Assembly: GCA_015179125.1 (NCBI GenBank)
Contig: WHVA01000453.1
Location: forward strand, 29,630 to 93,629
Source: Gautieria morchelliformis
Taxonomy: Eukaryota > Basidiomycota > Agaricomycetes > Gomphales > Gomphaceae
DNA length: 64,000 bases
Direction: 5' to 3'
Below the pieces are notes generated by a model. The model did no database searches. It was not told where the DNA came from and saw only the letters and a list, made by a program, of their open reading frames with translations. The translations under genes and the position numbers were made by a program. Positions 19,629-31,062 of the stretch are shown piece by piece (position 1 is the first letter of the stretch; every line of letters begins with the position of its first letter).

Positions 19629-22031
19629 TCATTTCCTCTTCCTTCTCCCGTTTCCTTTCTCCTTCCCTCCGTCTCTTTTCTCTGGTAGCATTAGGTTCCC
19701 GTATGGCTTTTCAAACCTCTTCGTGTCATGCACATATTTGAATAGGTGCGGCATTGCTTTGTGTCCTCCCAATAGCGTCTTCGTTGACCTCGCTCCTCCC
19801 CTCAACTTTCTTTCCAGTTCTCTTCTTTGCTTCCTGTACGCCTTGCATCGGAATAGATAGTGGTGAACCGTCTCGTCTGCCCTCCCACACGCTGGGCACG
19901 TCGGTGAATCTGCCCTTCCTATCTTGTAAAGATACTTGTTGAGTGCTGCGTGTCCCGTTCTGAGCTGCACCAGTAGACTCGCATGTCTGCGAGGCATGCC
20001 CCTTGTGATCTTCGAGAAAGTCGCTGAGTGCATGGTTGGGTCGATCTCTAGTGCGAAACGTGCTCTCGGTGATTTGGCGAACATCTCCCTCGCTTCCCTC
20101 TTCAGCTCCATGCCTTTCCTCTGGACCTCAGCCGCCCTACTTATTGGCAGCACTCCCCTACATTCGATAGGTATCTCCCATTCCTTGCTCGACTCCCCTT
20201 TCACTGCTTTTTTGGCTTCCTTTGCCCTCTATCCCCTCATGCCCGGGTACCCACCTCATGACTACTCTCGCTCCTGGTCGATAATCCACGATGCCTTGGA
20301 CCTGTCTGTGGAGCGTGTTGACTAAATACTGCCCAGATATTGCTTTCTCCCTTCGTGTCATCTGGATCGCAGCCTGGTTGTCTGTGGCTATTGCATACCT
20401 CGTCCCTCTCTCAGCGCGTAGCATCTTGGCTCCGATAGCTGCTCCTGCCAGTTCAGCTTCAAATACCGTGTGTTCCTGGTCTGTCCCCATGTATAGCCTT
20501 GCTGATCGCTGCTCTATGCCATTTCTGTATAGCACTGTGGTGGCCCCTACCCCCCCGTCTATGCAGGATCCATCTGAGTATACCACTACGTCCGCCTCTT
20601 CTGCCGCGATCTCTTCTGCTGCCTGTGTTTTACTTTTCGGGATCCTTGCGTGGAAAGCTGGTGACCATTTGGGCCCATGTACCACCGTCTCGACCTTTTC
20701 CATCCTGTCTGGTTTTAGCCCGTGAGCATGCAAAATCTTGTGGAGCAGTGAGCGATGTCTTTTCACGTATCTTCCAGCTGCTTTCCTCACTTTGGTTGCT
20801 AGTGGGTGGCTGTGTGGTAGACATGCAAGCTGTACTGCAGCTCTATGTACTATCTTTGAGACCAGCAGCGGGAACGGGAGTAGGTCGGCGTGCGCATCTA
20901 AGGTGTCGTTTGCAGTAGTTCTGAGGGCCCCCGTTATGTCTAATGCCGCTTGTCTCTGTCCTCGCGCTAGCTTGTTTATGTAGCCTTTAGTACCTTTTCT
21001 TTTTCCAGTGTCTGGTATAAGGAAAATGTCAGCTGCGTATAAAATCCTCGGCACTGCCACAGTGAGGTAGTAGTTTCTCATGTGCTTAGCTGTTACCCCC
21101 TGTGTCAGCTTTGAGAGCCTTCTATACTGCGCCATATATGCCTCTCCCTTCCTGAGTGCATAATTTGTGTGTTCCTTGAATCTCAGCTCCTGCCCCAATA
21201 ATTTGTGCATCGCTGTGGGCTTTATGGTATGCTGTCCAAATTTTATCGATGGCCTTGCGACTGGTCCGGTCTTGTTTGGCCTGTCTGGGTCCCTCTCCCA
21301 TTGCCTAGTAAGTCCCATCAAGCCGAACTTTTCCACGGCGAACTGACAGTCATGCATCGTGGCCCAGCTGCTCGCACCTTCGATCCTGGTCATGATATTG
21401 GCCAGCTTCCCGAATGCTTCCAGGAAGTCTACCCCTTCTGCCACCATCGTCGTGTCGTCCACAAAACCTACACTGTCCTCTCCGTTCTTTCGCCGAACCC
21501 CGTCTATCAGATCTCCGTTGTAGAACTGATACGCTATCGCTGTCAAAGGGCACCCTTGGTCCATCCCCCACCCTATCGGCCTTGTGGTTGTAGTATAGTT
21601 GTCGAAGCTAATTGTGGTAAGTCGCCCCTTGACTTTCCTCTTTATCCAGTCTGTGTATTCGGGTGGGACCCCCCTTCTGCGCATATTGTGAGTGAGTCTA
21701 TCCAACATTATGCTCGGGAAAGCCCCCTTGATATCTAGGAAAAGCACCCCCAACACTCTTCCCCTCCTCCATGCATCTTTTGCTGCTGCTACCACGTAGT
21801 GAATTGTGTCTGTTGTCGTGCGCCCCGGTCGACAGCCGAAATGGTTTTCTGGCAAAAGGTGATGTCTCTCTGCCATTTTTACCAGGTCTTCCGCTACGCA
21901 TGCTGATAACACCTTTCCTATCGTGTCCAAGAGCACGATGGGCCTATATGCTCTGGGCACTGTATAATCGGCTTTCCCCAGTTTGCGAAGGACTCTCGTT
22001 ATCGAGTCTCTCCATTCGGGCGGGTATATTT
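19629..22031 (-). pseudogene. LINE A ORF2, RT-RNase H-C-terminal part
   Basis: The minus frame from the LTR at 22032 encodes RT segments (YRPIVLLDTIGKVLSA, HFGCRPGRTTTD, FLDIKGAFPSIMLDRL, WGMDQGCPLTAIAYQ, and the catalytic FVDDTT). RNase H follows (VVVYSDGSCIDGGVG, TVFEAELAGA, ATDNQAAIQ, RWVPGHEGIEG). A frameshift near 20200 leads into the C-terminal finger (PTCPACGRADETVHHYLFRC), stop at about 19629. Compared with LINE D it lacks three residues at MHKLLG|QELRF. The RT catalytic Asp pair is intact. Confidence 0.88.
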
Positions 22032-22468
22032 TGTTGGGTGCATTGATGCTCCTGCACCAAAATCAAGCATGATATATTCGATTTATTGTATGGTGTTCCA
22101 ATCTCTTCTCACATTGTTCTTGTACCATGCATCCATTTCTCTGATTATTTTCGAAATTTTCCAGTCACTCCCTACCTCTCCATTTCATTTTGTTATTTCT
22201 ATTTTCACAAGTGGCTGCACCCAGCGGAGTCTGAAATGACTTCGACGCGCGAGCTCTTGGGCGCTAAAGGGTCGGGTAGTAGTACATGCACAGTGAGACA
22301 GATTTCCCCCTCTCTCAGTGACAACTAAATTCACTGAGAGAGGCAAGTAAATTAGTCTAGTGTTCTTTCGATTTATTGACCTAGAAATCCTCTGTAGTGA
22401 ATTAATTTCTAGTCTATTCTTTTGAGCAACAAGTCCATACCTACTGCCTATAATTCCTGTCTACTACA
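22032..22468 (+). mobile_element. Solo LTR, Ty1/copia family B
   Basis: Starts TGTTGGGTGC like family A but ends in CTACTACA, and the right half differs. It has a perfect 5-bp duplication TATTT (22027-22031 and 22469-22473). Length 437 bp. It lies in LINE A between the RT finger segment (NPFKALGESGIPNV side) and IYPPEWRDSIT. Same subfamily as 36564-37062. Confidence 0.93.
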
Positions 22469-22473
22469 TATTT

Positions 22474-23155
22474 TGAGCTCGAAAGCCGCGCGGAAAAGCG
22501 GGCCTATGTAGGGCAGCAAAGTGTCAACACACTGTATTAGAAGAACATTTGGGATACCGCTCTCTCCCAGGGCCTTGAATGGGTTTAGCCTGCCTATCGC
22601 CCTTCATACTTGGTTGTCCGTTATTGGTTGGTACTCGAAGGCCGGGCTTGGATATTCATAGTCCGTTGGCGCCTGCTTGTAGCCCTCACTTGGCTGCGGG
22701 AAAAAGGCATTGAACAGCATGTCGGCTTTTTGCTCATTTGTTCTTGCAACTGCGTGTGTCCCATTTGAAGCGTACTTGTGCGCAGTCCAGATCATCTTCT
22801 GGTCGATATTGTCCAGGAAGTCTCTCCAGTGGTCCTTTTTTGATTTTTCAATGTCACTTGCATACTTGTTTCTAGCGATCCTATATTCCTCATGAGCTGC
22901 ATCTGATGGGTCATTTCGCCTTGCGTAGGACCGTCAGCCTGCTCGCCGCATCTCTGCCCTTGTTTGGGTGAGCTGCCGTGACCACCATCGCTCCATGTAC
23001 GGTGATGGTCTGATCCTTGGAACTAGTTCATCAGTCATATCTGCGATAGCAGTCATCAGTGCGTGCAGATGTGTATTAAATTGCTGTGGCGTGAGGGGAT
23101 TTGGCTCGCTGATGTCTGCTTTGAGCCTGGCTTCTAGTTTTTCGTTGTACAGCTT
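22474..23155 (-). pseudogene. LINE A ORF2, linker between endonuclease and RT
   Basis: The minus strand encodes the linker also seen in LINE D: HWRDFLDNIDQKMIWTAHKY, RTNEQKADMLFNAFFPQP, YPSPAFEYQPITDNQV, then PFKALGESGIPNV at the LTR edge. It contains stops, for example after DNQV at about 22604 and in the Arg-rich part near 22935. Its right neighbour is a second solo LTR. Confidence 0.8.
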
Positions 23156-23871
23156 TGTTATGTATTGGAATTCCCGGAGGTCGGAACTGGAAAGGACAAC
23201 GGCTTCAACTTATGTGTTGCGCCCCTGATGAACTACCATCCTAAGTATTTCAGAATTGACTTGCGGATATCGGAAAAGGCGGAAGGAAGGACAGAGTACT
23301 GAGATTCGAGGGGCGAGGGTCAGAGATCAATGGTCGGAGGAGGCGGAAGAGGCGGAGGACAGGGGATCGAGAGTGGAGGGAGACAAGACTAGCAAAAATC
23401 GCTGTGCTAAGAACAGGAGACAGTGCGAAGGGAATCACGTATTGAAGTCGATTATCTGATTGCAGAAACGGAGACATACATGAGGGGGTTTTATACAAAG
23501 AGCAGAAACAACAGGTAATGGTATGATACTAAGCAAGTTCCAGAGAGTGTGGGAATCGGATAGACATACGGGGCAAGTAACTAATGCGGAACAATGGGGT
23601 GACAAGGGGGGTGCAGGGTAGGGTAAGTACAATGGCAAAGAACAAGGCGAGTAAGTACAATAGGCATCGGAAGAAGCGGAACCACGGAAATGGTATCTTG
23701 CTATGCTCAGGGTTGAGTACGGGGGCCGGTATCTGGAGGTGGCCAGGGGTACTGAAAGAACAAGGGGTCGAGGTAGAGGGTTGCGGATGTTGCAGATGTC
23801 GGAATAGAGTCGGAGGTGGTGTGGAGGATATGCGGAGGTGACGGAGGTGGTTGATTGGAACAGTCGTAACA
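23156..23871 (-). mobile_element. Solo LTR of the Tf1-like Ty3 element 2 family
   Basis: On the minus strand it begins TGTTACGACTG and ends ATACATAACA (716 bp). It is flanked by the perfect 5-bp duplication AGCTT (23151-23155 and 23872-23876). It shows the same TATA box (reverse of TTTTATAC near 23490) and the CAATCAGATAAT transcript-start motif as the LTRs at 4461 and 53466. It interrupts ORF2 of LINE A just after the endonuclease domain. Confidence 0.93.
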
Positions 23872-23876
23872 AGCTT

Positions 23877-24728
23877 CCAGTCTACTTGTCTGTAGTTTGG
23901 TTTTGGCTGTTGTATGCTTGCTCATAGAGTTACATTGAAAGTGGTATCCACTGGGAAATGGTCACTTTTGGGCGGCTGCTCTTCTGGTTTTGGTCTGCAG
24001 CTGGTCAGACTTTCTGCTAAACTAGTAGAAATGAAGACGTTATCTGTGCGAGTAAGGTTTCCTGTTGCCATCGCCCTAAGCATGGGTATCCCTTTGGGGA
24101 GCGCCATCTGCAGGTCATGTTCAGCTACTGCATCCAATAACGTTTGTGCCACATCCAAATTAGCCCTGGTGAACAGGTGCGTGTTCTGCAGTTCGTCCCA
24201 TAGCGGGTGATGTCTGTTAAAGTCACTGACCCATATCATTCCCTCTATGTTGTGCTGTTGGCCATCACCTCCCCCGGACCTGTCCTGTAAAAACTTCCTT
24301 GTGGCCCTCAAGCTGTCTGAGTGTGTGCAATCACAGTATAGATTAAGGAGGAGCACGTTACCCATGTTCATCTTTATTTCTATCGCCGTAATGTCTGGTG
24401 TCCCTATATCCACGGCCGCCCATGTGTTCATGGCTATTTTCTTGTTTACCAGTATCATCGACCTCATTCTCTTCTCTTTTTCCTGGTAATGTGTCTTCGG
24501 GTATATTGAGTACCAACTATTTGTAGCCCTGGCATTTCCCAAAAAGTCAATATACGGTTCTTGTATTGCTAGTATATCGTAACAGTCAGGTGAGCACTTA
24601 GCTAGCATTTCAGCCGTGGCTGTGAGCGATTTGTTGACGTTCTGTTGTCTGATCCTCAATTTTTTTAACTGTTTGGTTTCTTCGTTCATTCTTGGCGTGG
24701 GTTGTTGTCCCTGTTCTCCTCTGTTCAC
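23877..24728 (-). pseudogene. LINE A ORF2, apurinic endonuclease domain
   Basis: Start at 24728, or at an internal Met further in. The endonuclease motifs are in order: RIRQQNVNKS, DILAIQEPYIDFLG (catalytic Glu), TAIEIKM, MIWVSDFNRHHPLWDE (catalytic Asp/Asn) and SDHFPVDTTF (catalytic His). This domain nicks target DNA for target-primed reverse transcription. The frame runs into the solo LTR at its end. Confidence 0.88.
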
Positions 24729-24802
24729 GTCTGCTCTCGGTTGCCTGCAAAGTCGTATTCGTCTAGCCGCCTCTGTTGGACCTCTCCCACGTCTCTTGGT
24801 GT

Positions 24803-26388
24803 CTACCCTTGGTCCCTATGGCCTACCCAAGGGTTTGCCGTGCCCCTTCCTCCCCATTCGCTCCTCTCATACTCCGTACGCCCTCCTCCTCTTGCTTCTG
24901 CCTCTGCCTCCTGCCTCCTTTTGTTCGCCTGTGCGCCGACTTTTTTGAGCAGATCCCCAGCATCTTCCATCTCCTCCTGGGCTCCTTGCTGCTCCCAGGT
25001 CCACGGGTTCTCGTCAGGGAAATATTTGTACGTATGCTCTGGATCTTTTTTCTCCATCGCTTGACATGCCTCAACGAACCTTGGGCATGTCCTGTCCCAC
25101 GATGCATGCCCGTGTGTGTCGCAGTTGACGCATTTGAATCTATTTGGGTCAGTTTCCTCACACTCTGCCGTCCTGTGTTCACCTCCACAGGTGCCACATT
25201 TGTCGGTGCTGTCGCACTCTGCAGCAACGTGTCTCATGTTGTATTTCTGGCATTTGAGGCAGCGCCGCGGTTCCCTTCTCATTCTTCTTGCCCAGGTTCG
25301 TTTTCCTGCTATAATTATTCCGTCTCTAATACTTTGGTTCGCTGACTCTGTACTGGCGAACTTAGCTATTATGTGTGCCTATCTCTGTCCTGCAGTTCTC
25401 CTGTGAACTGGCTTGATCCATCGAGTTTCTAAGAGAGATTCAGTGGGTAACCTCGAGTCTCACTCTATTTTTCTCAACTCTGAAAGGGCTTCTGGTGAGT
25501 GACTTAACGGAACATATTCGACTATCACCGATAGTGCCTGGTCTCTTATCACAGCCGTTCTGCTGAACTTGTTAAGGAACGTTCGTCTGTTTGTTTGGAC
25601 CCACTTCACCGCTTCCGCTGTGTCTAGTTCGAGGATTATCCCGCCATTTGCTAACCTCTTAGTGCCAATGAAGACTATGTCGTTGAGGTTGTGATCGTCT
25701 CCCAGCTGATCTATAGCCTCGTTCGCTTTCGCGACCAGTTCTTGCTCTGTCAGTTCTTTGAGCATGTCTTGTTCCCCTCGTGGGTCCCTGTCTATCATTA
25801 TTTGCTTTTCTCTTGCCTTTGCCTTTGCTAGGTTGTTTGGATGTGAGAGGGGTACATTACCCTTTAGTGCTGCCGCGTAGCTCAATCCTCCTGCTCCGCC
25901 GTCCATTCTCTGCTGCCCCTGCCAGTCTATTTTTCCGGCATGCTCTATGAGATTGTGGGCCTCTTCTGTTGTTTCCTTTGCGACCGTGACTGCTTCTCTC
26001 GCCGTGTCTGTAGCCACTCCTATCTTTTCTATGATCGGGCTGAGTTTCTGTTTGACCTGGCACAAGACCGCTGCCACTACATTTTTCGCCACCTCCTCCA
26101 CCATCAGTATCGCAACCGCTCTGGCCCCTTCCTGCAGCGTTTTCCCAGTGGTGTTGTGTGCGAGGGAGAGCAGCGAGTAGCTTAGCTGCTCCGCCGACAG
26201 CTGGTCATCTTTCGCAAGGTAACTGTGTCTGTCTAGGTAGCTTCTCGCCTGTTCTCTGGTATGTACTGCTGCTGTCGGTTCTGTCAGAAGCTCTAGCCTG
26301 GTTCTATTGGTGGGCAAATGCTGGTTGCTCGACCTTGTCTGGCTTTGTGACATGGCGTGCGTCTGGGCGTTGACGCTCGGTGGCATCA
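24803..26388 (-). pseudogene. LINE A ORF1 (gag-like)
   Basis: The likely start is MPPSVNAQTHAMSQ at about 26386, since the upstream open frame is 5' UTR. The protein has the same order as in LINEs B and D: TREQARSYLDRHSYLAKDDQ, LSYSLLSLAHNTTGKTLQEG, GNVPLSHPNNLAKAKAREKQ, then three CCHC-like knuckles (CLKCQKYNMRHVAAEC, CGTCGGEHRTAEC, CVNCDTHGHASWDRTC) and PWTWEQQ. A TGA at 25460 replaces Arg in KIE(R)DSR (CGA to TGA), and a TAG lies near 25380. Non-functional as it stands. Confidence 0.88.
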
Positions 26389-26570
26389 TCTTTTCTTTTG
26401 CTTCTTTTGTAGAAGCTATGGTTGTACTGCTGTCTACTGTCAGCAGTATGCTAGCAAGGTGTGTAGTTGCTGTGTGTTTGTGAGGATGGTTTTTGGGTAT
26501 TTTGGTGGTGGTGGTTAGCGTGAGAAAGCTCTTAGCCTCCTCTTTGCTTTTCGTGGTCCCCATTTACCAC

Positions 26571-28335
26571 CCCCATGCACTCCATCCCCTCGTTGCCTCA
26601 ACAGCGCACAAGTGTGCTGTCTCCACCTCTACTTTCCTCTCAATTCTTTGCCACGCATTATTCCCCAAAGTCTTCCTCCACACGCAGATCCACCATACTC
26701 CCATCTCTGTCCTCATAGCTCCTGGAGTAGAATGTAGTGGGTGTCAACCATAATCGATATTGGTTCACCCATGATCCCCATTTTCAGCCTTGTGATTCTG
26801 GGTGCCAGTTGTAAAGCACGTCTACTTCCTATACGTTCACAACGTGACGCAGCTCTATCCACATCTTAATCATCTGCATTGTTGATCTTCCAGACCACAG
26901 CGATGCCGCAACGACCAGAAAATACTAGATGTCTACTACCGCTTTTTCTGACAGCCATTGGTCTTTTCCTCGTCGGCCCCTGCTACATCTGATAAACAAT
27001 ATGATAATGGGCCCCAGATGCAATCCCCCAGTATGGCCCCACCATCACGAAATCCGTTGCTTCTGAGGTCCTTAGTGACAATGAGAAACGTTCACTCATC
27101 GCGGGTGCTCTTTCCAGAGGTGAGGCCGCTATGTAGCCGGCCTGACACTTCGCGTTCTCGGGTCTACATTAATCCCTCTCCATTTTTCTGACAGAATAAA
27201 CCCGTGCCAGAACACCCTATCGGCCCCCATCGCTCTATCACTATCCAACAGTTTACCTCGCGCAGGATTCTGCGACGTCCGCCAAATCAGAGTGGCCATG
27301 CGTGTGTGGCGTCTGGGAACACTAGAGAAGCCACGTTCTGGCTATGCATGGAACTGGAGATGAAGCTCATGGTAAAGCGGATGCCTGGCGGACCTTCGAT
27401 TACGACAACCGCCGTATTATATGTGTACACTGCCGGTTGCATCTCCGCGCCGGGAGAAATTAGTAGCATTCTTCCTCCCGGGACATGATGTGCATGACGA
27501 CCAAGAGGCTCGCCCGCCAGCGCACCGCGTCCTTCGACAAGCATGCAGCGGTCACTGCATTACTCCACTGCCTCCCGTGTCAGGTCATCAATCGTCCATG
27601 TATGATCTCTGACACGCTTTTCTCCTACTCATTTCGCTCGACATTGACCACAACAGTGGACAGCTATATGGATCGGCTGATGCCATAGTTGAGGAGGTGC
27701 ATCTGAAGGCCTATTCATGGCGACAATCACACATAAGAAACCATAGCACATGGCAATCTGAGGTGTTGGCAGCTATGATGCATCCATACTCGTCAGTCCA
27801 ATAATGGTGCAGTGGTAAGATTCGTACCACGTGAATGCAGTATGTCAGATATCAGGGTAAAATGTGTTATGAAACCCGAAACACGTCGAGAGCCCCAGAC
27901 CGATGCCGCGCACATACACGTGCATCGCCCGATTTCCCCACTCCCTTTTCCCGACTGACACTCACCCCACGACCCATTCCCATTCTCTCACCCCACCTCC
28001 ATGCGCTCCACTCAGATCGTAAGTATATACATGTACACTTAGCTACGCATCAGCCCCATGACTCGACTCCAACCCCGGGCATCTATCCCCGCACACCCCA
28101 CCGATCGTTCGCCCGTACATTCACCATTTCTTCCTGCCCCACACCGACCAAAATATCTTCCAGTTAGTGATACTTCAGACCATATAAAGTAGCTATCCCA
28201 TCTAACAAAGAAGCAGACAGAATTGTCTCTGTCCATCCGCGCGCTCTCCATCGTCTGAGTCCCTCCGTAGTACTCACTGCCGATCCTGGTTAAAGGCGGC
28301 ACATACCACAGGGACATTTGTACACTACGACCCCG
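26571..28335. other. Stretch with no recognised gene
   Basis: About 1.7 kb upstream of LINE A. Several frames of 60-110 codons exist on the plus strand (for example 26958-27191, 27204-27488, 27835-28167). None has a recognisable motif, and codon composition is not persuasive. GT...AG-like signals are present near 27118 and 27195, so a decayed multi-exon gene is possible. Confidence 0.45.
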
Positions 28336-29060
28336 TCACTCACTCCCATCGCTTCTGACCCCGAGTGTCCACTGGATATGCAGGACCCACAAGGCCGCAG
28401 TTGAGATATACCTTAAGCAGCCCCAATCCATCATAGTTAAAAGCACATTTATTAGAAAACGGACTTGCCTATTTCGGGGTTGATGCATCTCACCATCTTC
28501 GTCCTCTTCAACAATACGTTGAATAGCATCTTGATATGCTGTATTTTTACGGACACGGGGCCCCATGGCTGGAGGTTGGGGTTCCTGAGGCTTCGGTGAC
28601 TGATCAGCAGCCTTCTTGCGTGGCATTGGAGGGAAATCTTTTTAGACTATTAGACTTACAAGTCTTGTAGTAGTTATACCACGGTGTACTTGGAGGGATT
28701 GTTGCCAGAATCTTATGGAACCCCATAGAAGCGGATCGTAAAAGCCTGCATCAGATAGCCTTAGTACAAATCTACACTTAGCGCTAATAGACTCACCGAA
28801 GCCGTCGGACTCCATGGTATACCGCTGCTGCTGAATGCGTCTAAGTGGTCAGCGGCCCATGAGGTGCGCAAAGAAACACAAAACAACCTTACATAATCGT
28901 CCCTATTTAGGCTGTTCCTCGGTGCCCGTAAATCCTGACTTGCATACGCTTTACTAGCCAATCTAAAGGACAAGAAATTAGATAACACTGATTGAGATAC
29001 CAGAGTTATGGGGGACAGATGATCACAAGAATTTCTGGCTATGTAGCACACATTAACTGT
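28336..29060 (-). pseudogene. Fragments of an unrecognised multi-exon gene
   Basis: Minus-strand exon-like pieces: ASKAYASQDLRAPRNSLNRDDY (about 28960-28890), RIQQQRYTMESDGFG (about 28842-28798, between plausible GT-AG introns), FYDPLLWGS-type text near 28740, and MPRKKAADQSPKPQEPQPPA with TAYQDAIQRIVEEDEDGEMH (28626-28470). They are separated by stops. I do not recognise the family. They lie next to the rearranged eIF3c pieces and may be part of the same patchwork. Confidence 0.35.
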
Positions 29061-29118
29061 TTTGAGATGAGGAAATATTTACGCAGCTGCAAAACAACTG
29101 AGGAGAATTAGATCTACC

Positions 29119-31062
29119 TCACGCTCTTGTCCTTTGTGACGCTTGACCCATTCGGTTACCTAACCCTTGAGCAAATCTTGCACCTCGACCTCCTCGAGTG
29201 CCTCCTGGATTAAATATGCGTAAGCGAACTGCAGACGTACAAAGGGACAATGGCAGACACGTACCTCTTGAAGCTGTCCCACCCCGTCGTTCCCCAGTCC
29301 GTCGCCTCTCTCCAGCCTGGTCGCCGGTTCTCTTCTCTTGTTTGGTGCCGCCCATGCGGTCTGCCCACGTGCTCCCACCACCCAATTTGAGATACAGTCT
29401 CTTCTCATTCTGCGCGATCATCGTACCAAGCTTGTCTGCCAATGATTGGGCAAGCTGCTGCGCACGCGTGACTTCAACACGATGGAAGACAACTACGCCC
29501 GACGATTGGTCCAGGGATGCAGCAAGCTCCTCATCCCAAATCATCTTGGAAACTGTTGAAGTTACTGTTCGCAAAGACAAAGAGAATGTTCGTGACAGAA
29601 GGGATAACGACAACGTAGAGTAGTACAGTGCGAATGTGAAGAGGTATGTTCGTAGGCCTTCTTCTTGTATGCGCCTGGAAAGTCACATTGGGGTCTCGAA
29701 TATGTCGAATATGTAGCTATAATTCTTTGACTCACCTTGCAAGCATATCCTTGACGGACTGTGCTCCCGGCATCAAGCTCCAGATCTTGATGCTCTGAAT
29801 CAGATCCCTGCATTTCTACCACTCATGGCCCTGAAGAGCTTTACTGGCTTGCATGATATGGTCGCGTGTCGTTTCGGGAGGGCCAGTGAAGACCTGCCTC
29901 TCGGCAAAGTCAAGCAATCGCCCGAAAGGTTTTGAAATAGCCTTACGCTTGAGTTCCTCATTGTCGATGCTTGCCAGCAGAGGTATTTCCACGAGCATAC
30001 TGGACACTAAAAATGCGGCTTCCAACAACTTGGTCTGTCTTTGAGCAAGGCGGACAAGTTTGTCGAATTCTGTTTAAAAGTCAGAATATGCAAGAAGCCC
30101 TTGAAGCGACGCACCATTCAAAATAGCCACCCCAGTGATTGATTTTTAAGGCATTATCTATTGCCTTGCCCTTGCCTTCCATTTCTTCCAACCACTTATC
30201 CTTTGTGTTTTTGACGATCCTTTTTACATCGTCTTCGTCCTCGCTGTCGTCTTCTTGATCAGGTCTGGACCGGGATACCTTTTTCTGCAGCTGGGCCACG
30301 TCTCCATCACTGTCACTGGTGGGCTCAAGGTCGGAAAGATTGACTGCGATCACCTTGTCATAGTGCACCCCTTCGTCAGCTTTAAGATATCCGGCATTTG
30401 AGCATGCCCAGTCTGCTGCATCCGCCACTGGACCTCTATCACCTCGTTACATAACATCTTTCGAAAGGTGAACTTGATGGCACAAGCATTCACTCACCAA
30501 CCAGTCGCATGCAGGTACGAGCGCATGGAAGCAGTATATGGAAAAGTTGATGTTGTAGCCCCGACTTCAGCACCCATATTGCTTATAGTAGCCAAGCCTC
30601 GAGTGATGATAGCGTGAATGAGAGATGATGGATTACATGCCATGCCTTGTACCTGTGCAAGACTGAGATTCAACACCGGGACCGAAGTACTCCAGTATCC
30701 TTCCAGTGCCTCCCTAGGAAGCCTCGGTCTAAAGGTAGGAATCGACGGTTTTGAGTTGAAAACTTACACGGACAGTCAACTTTCCCGCCAAATATAAATG
30801 ACCAGTGAGGTGAATACCTGCGAGACGAAAGTATCGATGATAGAATTTGTGCCATGAGTTCATCATCATCAGCGCTTTCTGATTCCGAGCTGGAATCATC
30901 TGAACCAGCAGTTCGTAGGAAACGAGACATGCCCCTGGCTGGTGCAGCCGCAGGTTTAGCAGAGGGCGCGGGAGCCTCGTCATCACCACTTGACAGAAGC
31001 TCTTCTTCCGACTCTTCAGGGTCAGAGTCCGAATCACCTTCTTGTTTGAAGAAGCGCGACAT
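29119..31062 (-). pseudogene. eIF3 subunit c (NIP1-like) pseudogene with internal deletion and foreign exons
   Basis: Start at 31062 (MSRFFKQEGDSDSD), the eIF3c N-terminus; exon 1 ends at 30818 with a proper donor. A foreign aconitase block (30713-30321) follows, then eIF3c resumes (SDSDGDVAQLQKKVSR, DDVKRIVKNTKDKWLEEMEG, AIDNALKIN). An extra G shifts the frame at NHWG (expected DWVAILNEFD). After an intron (30114-30070) the text jumps near 30025 from [13 protein letters not shown] to [20 protein letters not shown], skipping roughly the middle 400 residues of the usual ~850-900. The C-terminal PCI part is well kept ([61 protein letters not shown]). A TAG interrupts it near 29820. It is a broken copy of an essential translation-initiation gene; a functional locus must lie elsewhere. 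Confidence 0.87.
30321..30713 (-). pseudogene. Aconitase gene fragment (three exons) inside the eIF3c pseudogene
   Basis: Minus exons 30713-30653, 30597-30498 and 30435-30321 are separated by GT-AG introns of 55 and 62 nt. Together they read GGTGRILEYFGPGVESQSCT, then G LATISNMGAEVGATTSTFPY, SMRSYLHATG, then GPVADAADWACSNAGY, HYDKVIAVNLSDLEP. This is the region around the NMGAE-GATTS motif of mitochondrial-type aconitase. The codon split across the second intron reads TG|A where CG|A (Arg) is expected. Because introns are kept, the block moved as DNA and not through mRNA. It is fused in frame to eIF3c text on its 3' side. Confidence 0.85.

Larger units (their letters stand above)
19431..26570 (-). 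mobile_element. LINE A: full-length-scale Tad1-like LINE with two nested solo LTRs
   Basis: On the minus strand: 5' UTR (about 26570-26390), ORF1 with zinc knuckles, ORF2 with apurinic endonuclease, reverse transcriptase, RNase H and a C-terminal Cys/His finger, then 3' UTR and an A-tail (T-run about 19430-19457). Two solo LTRs with perfect 5-bp duplications (22032-22468 and 23156-23871) lie in ORF2. Several stops and frameshifts show it is dead. The RNase H places it with Tad1-type fungal non-LTR elements. Confidence 0.9.
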
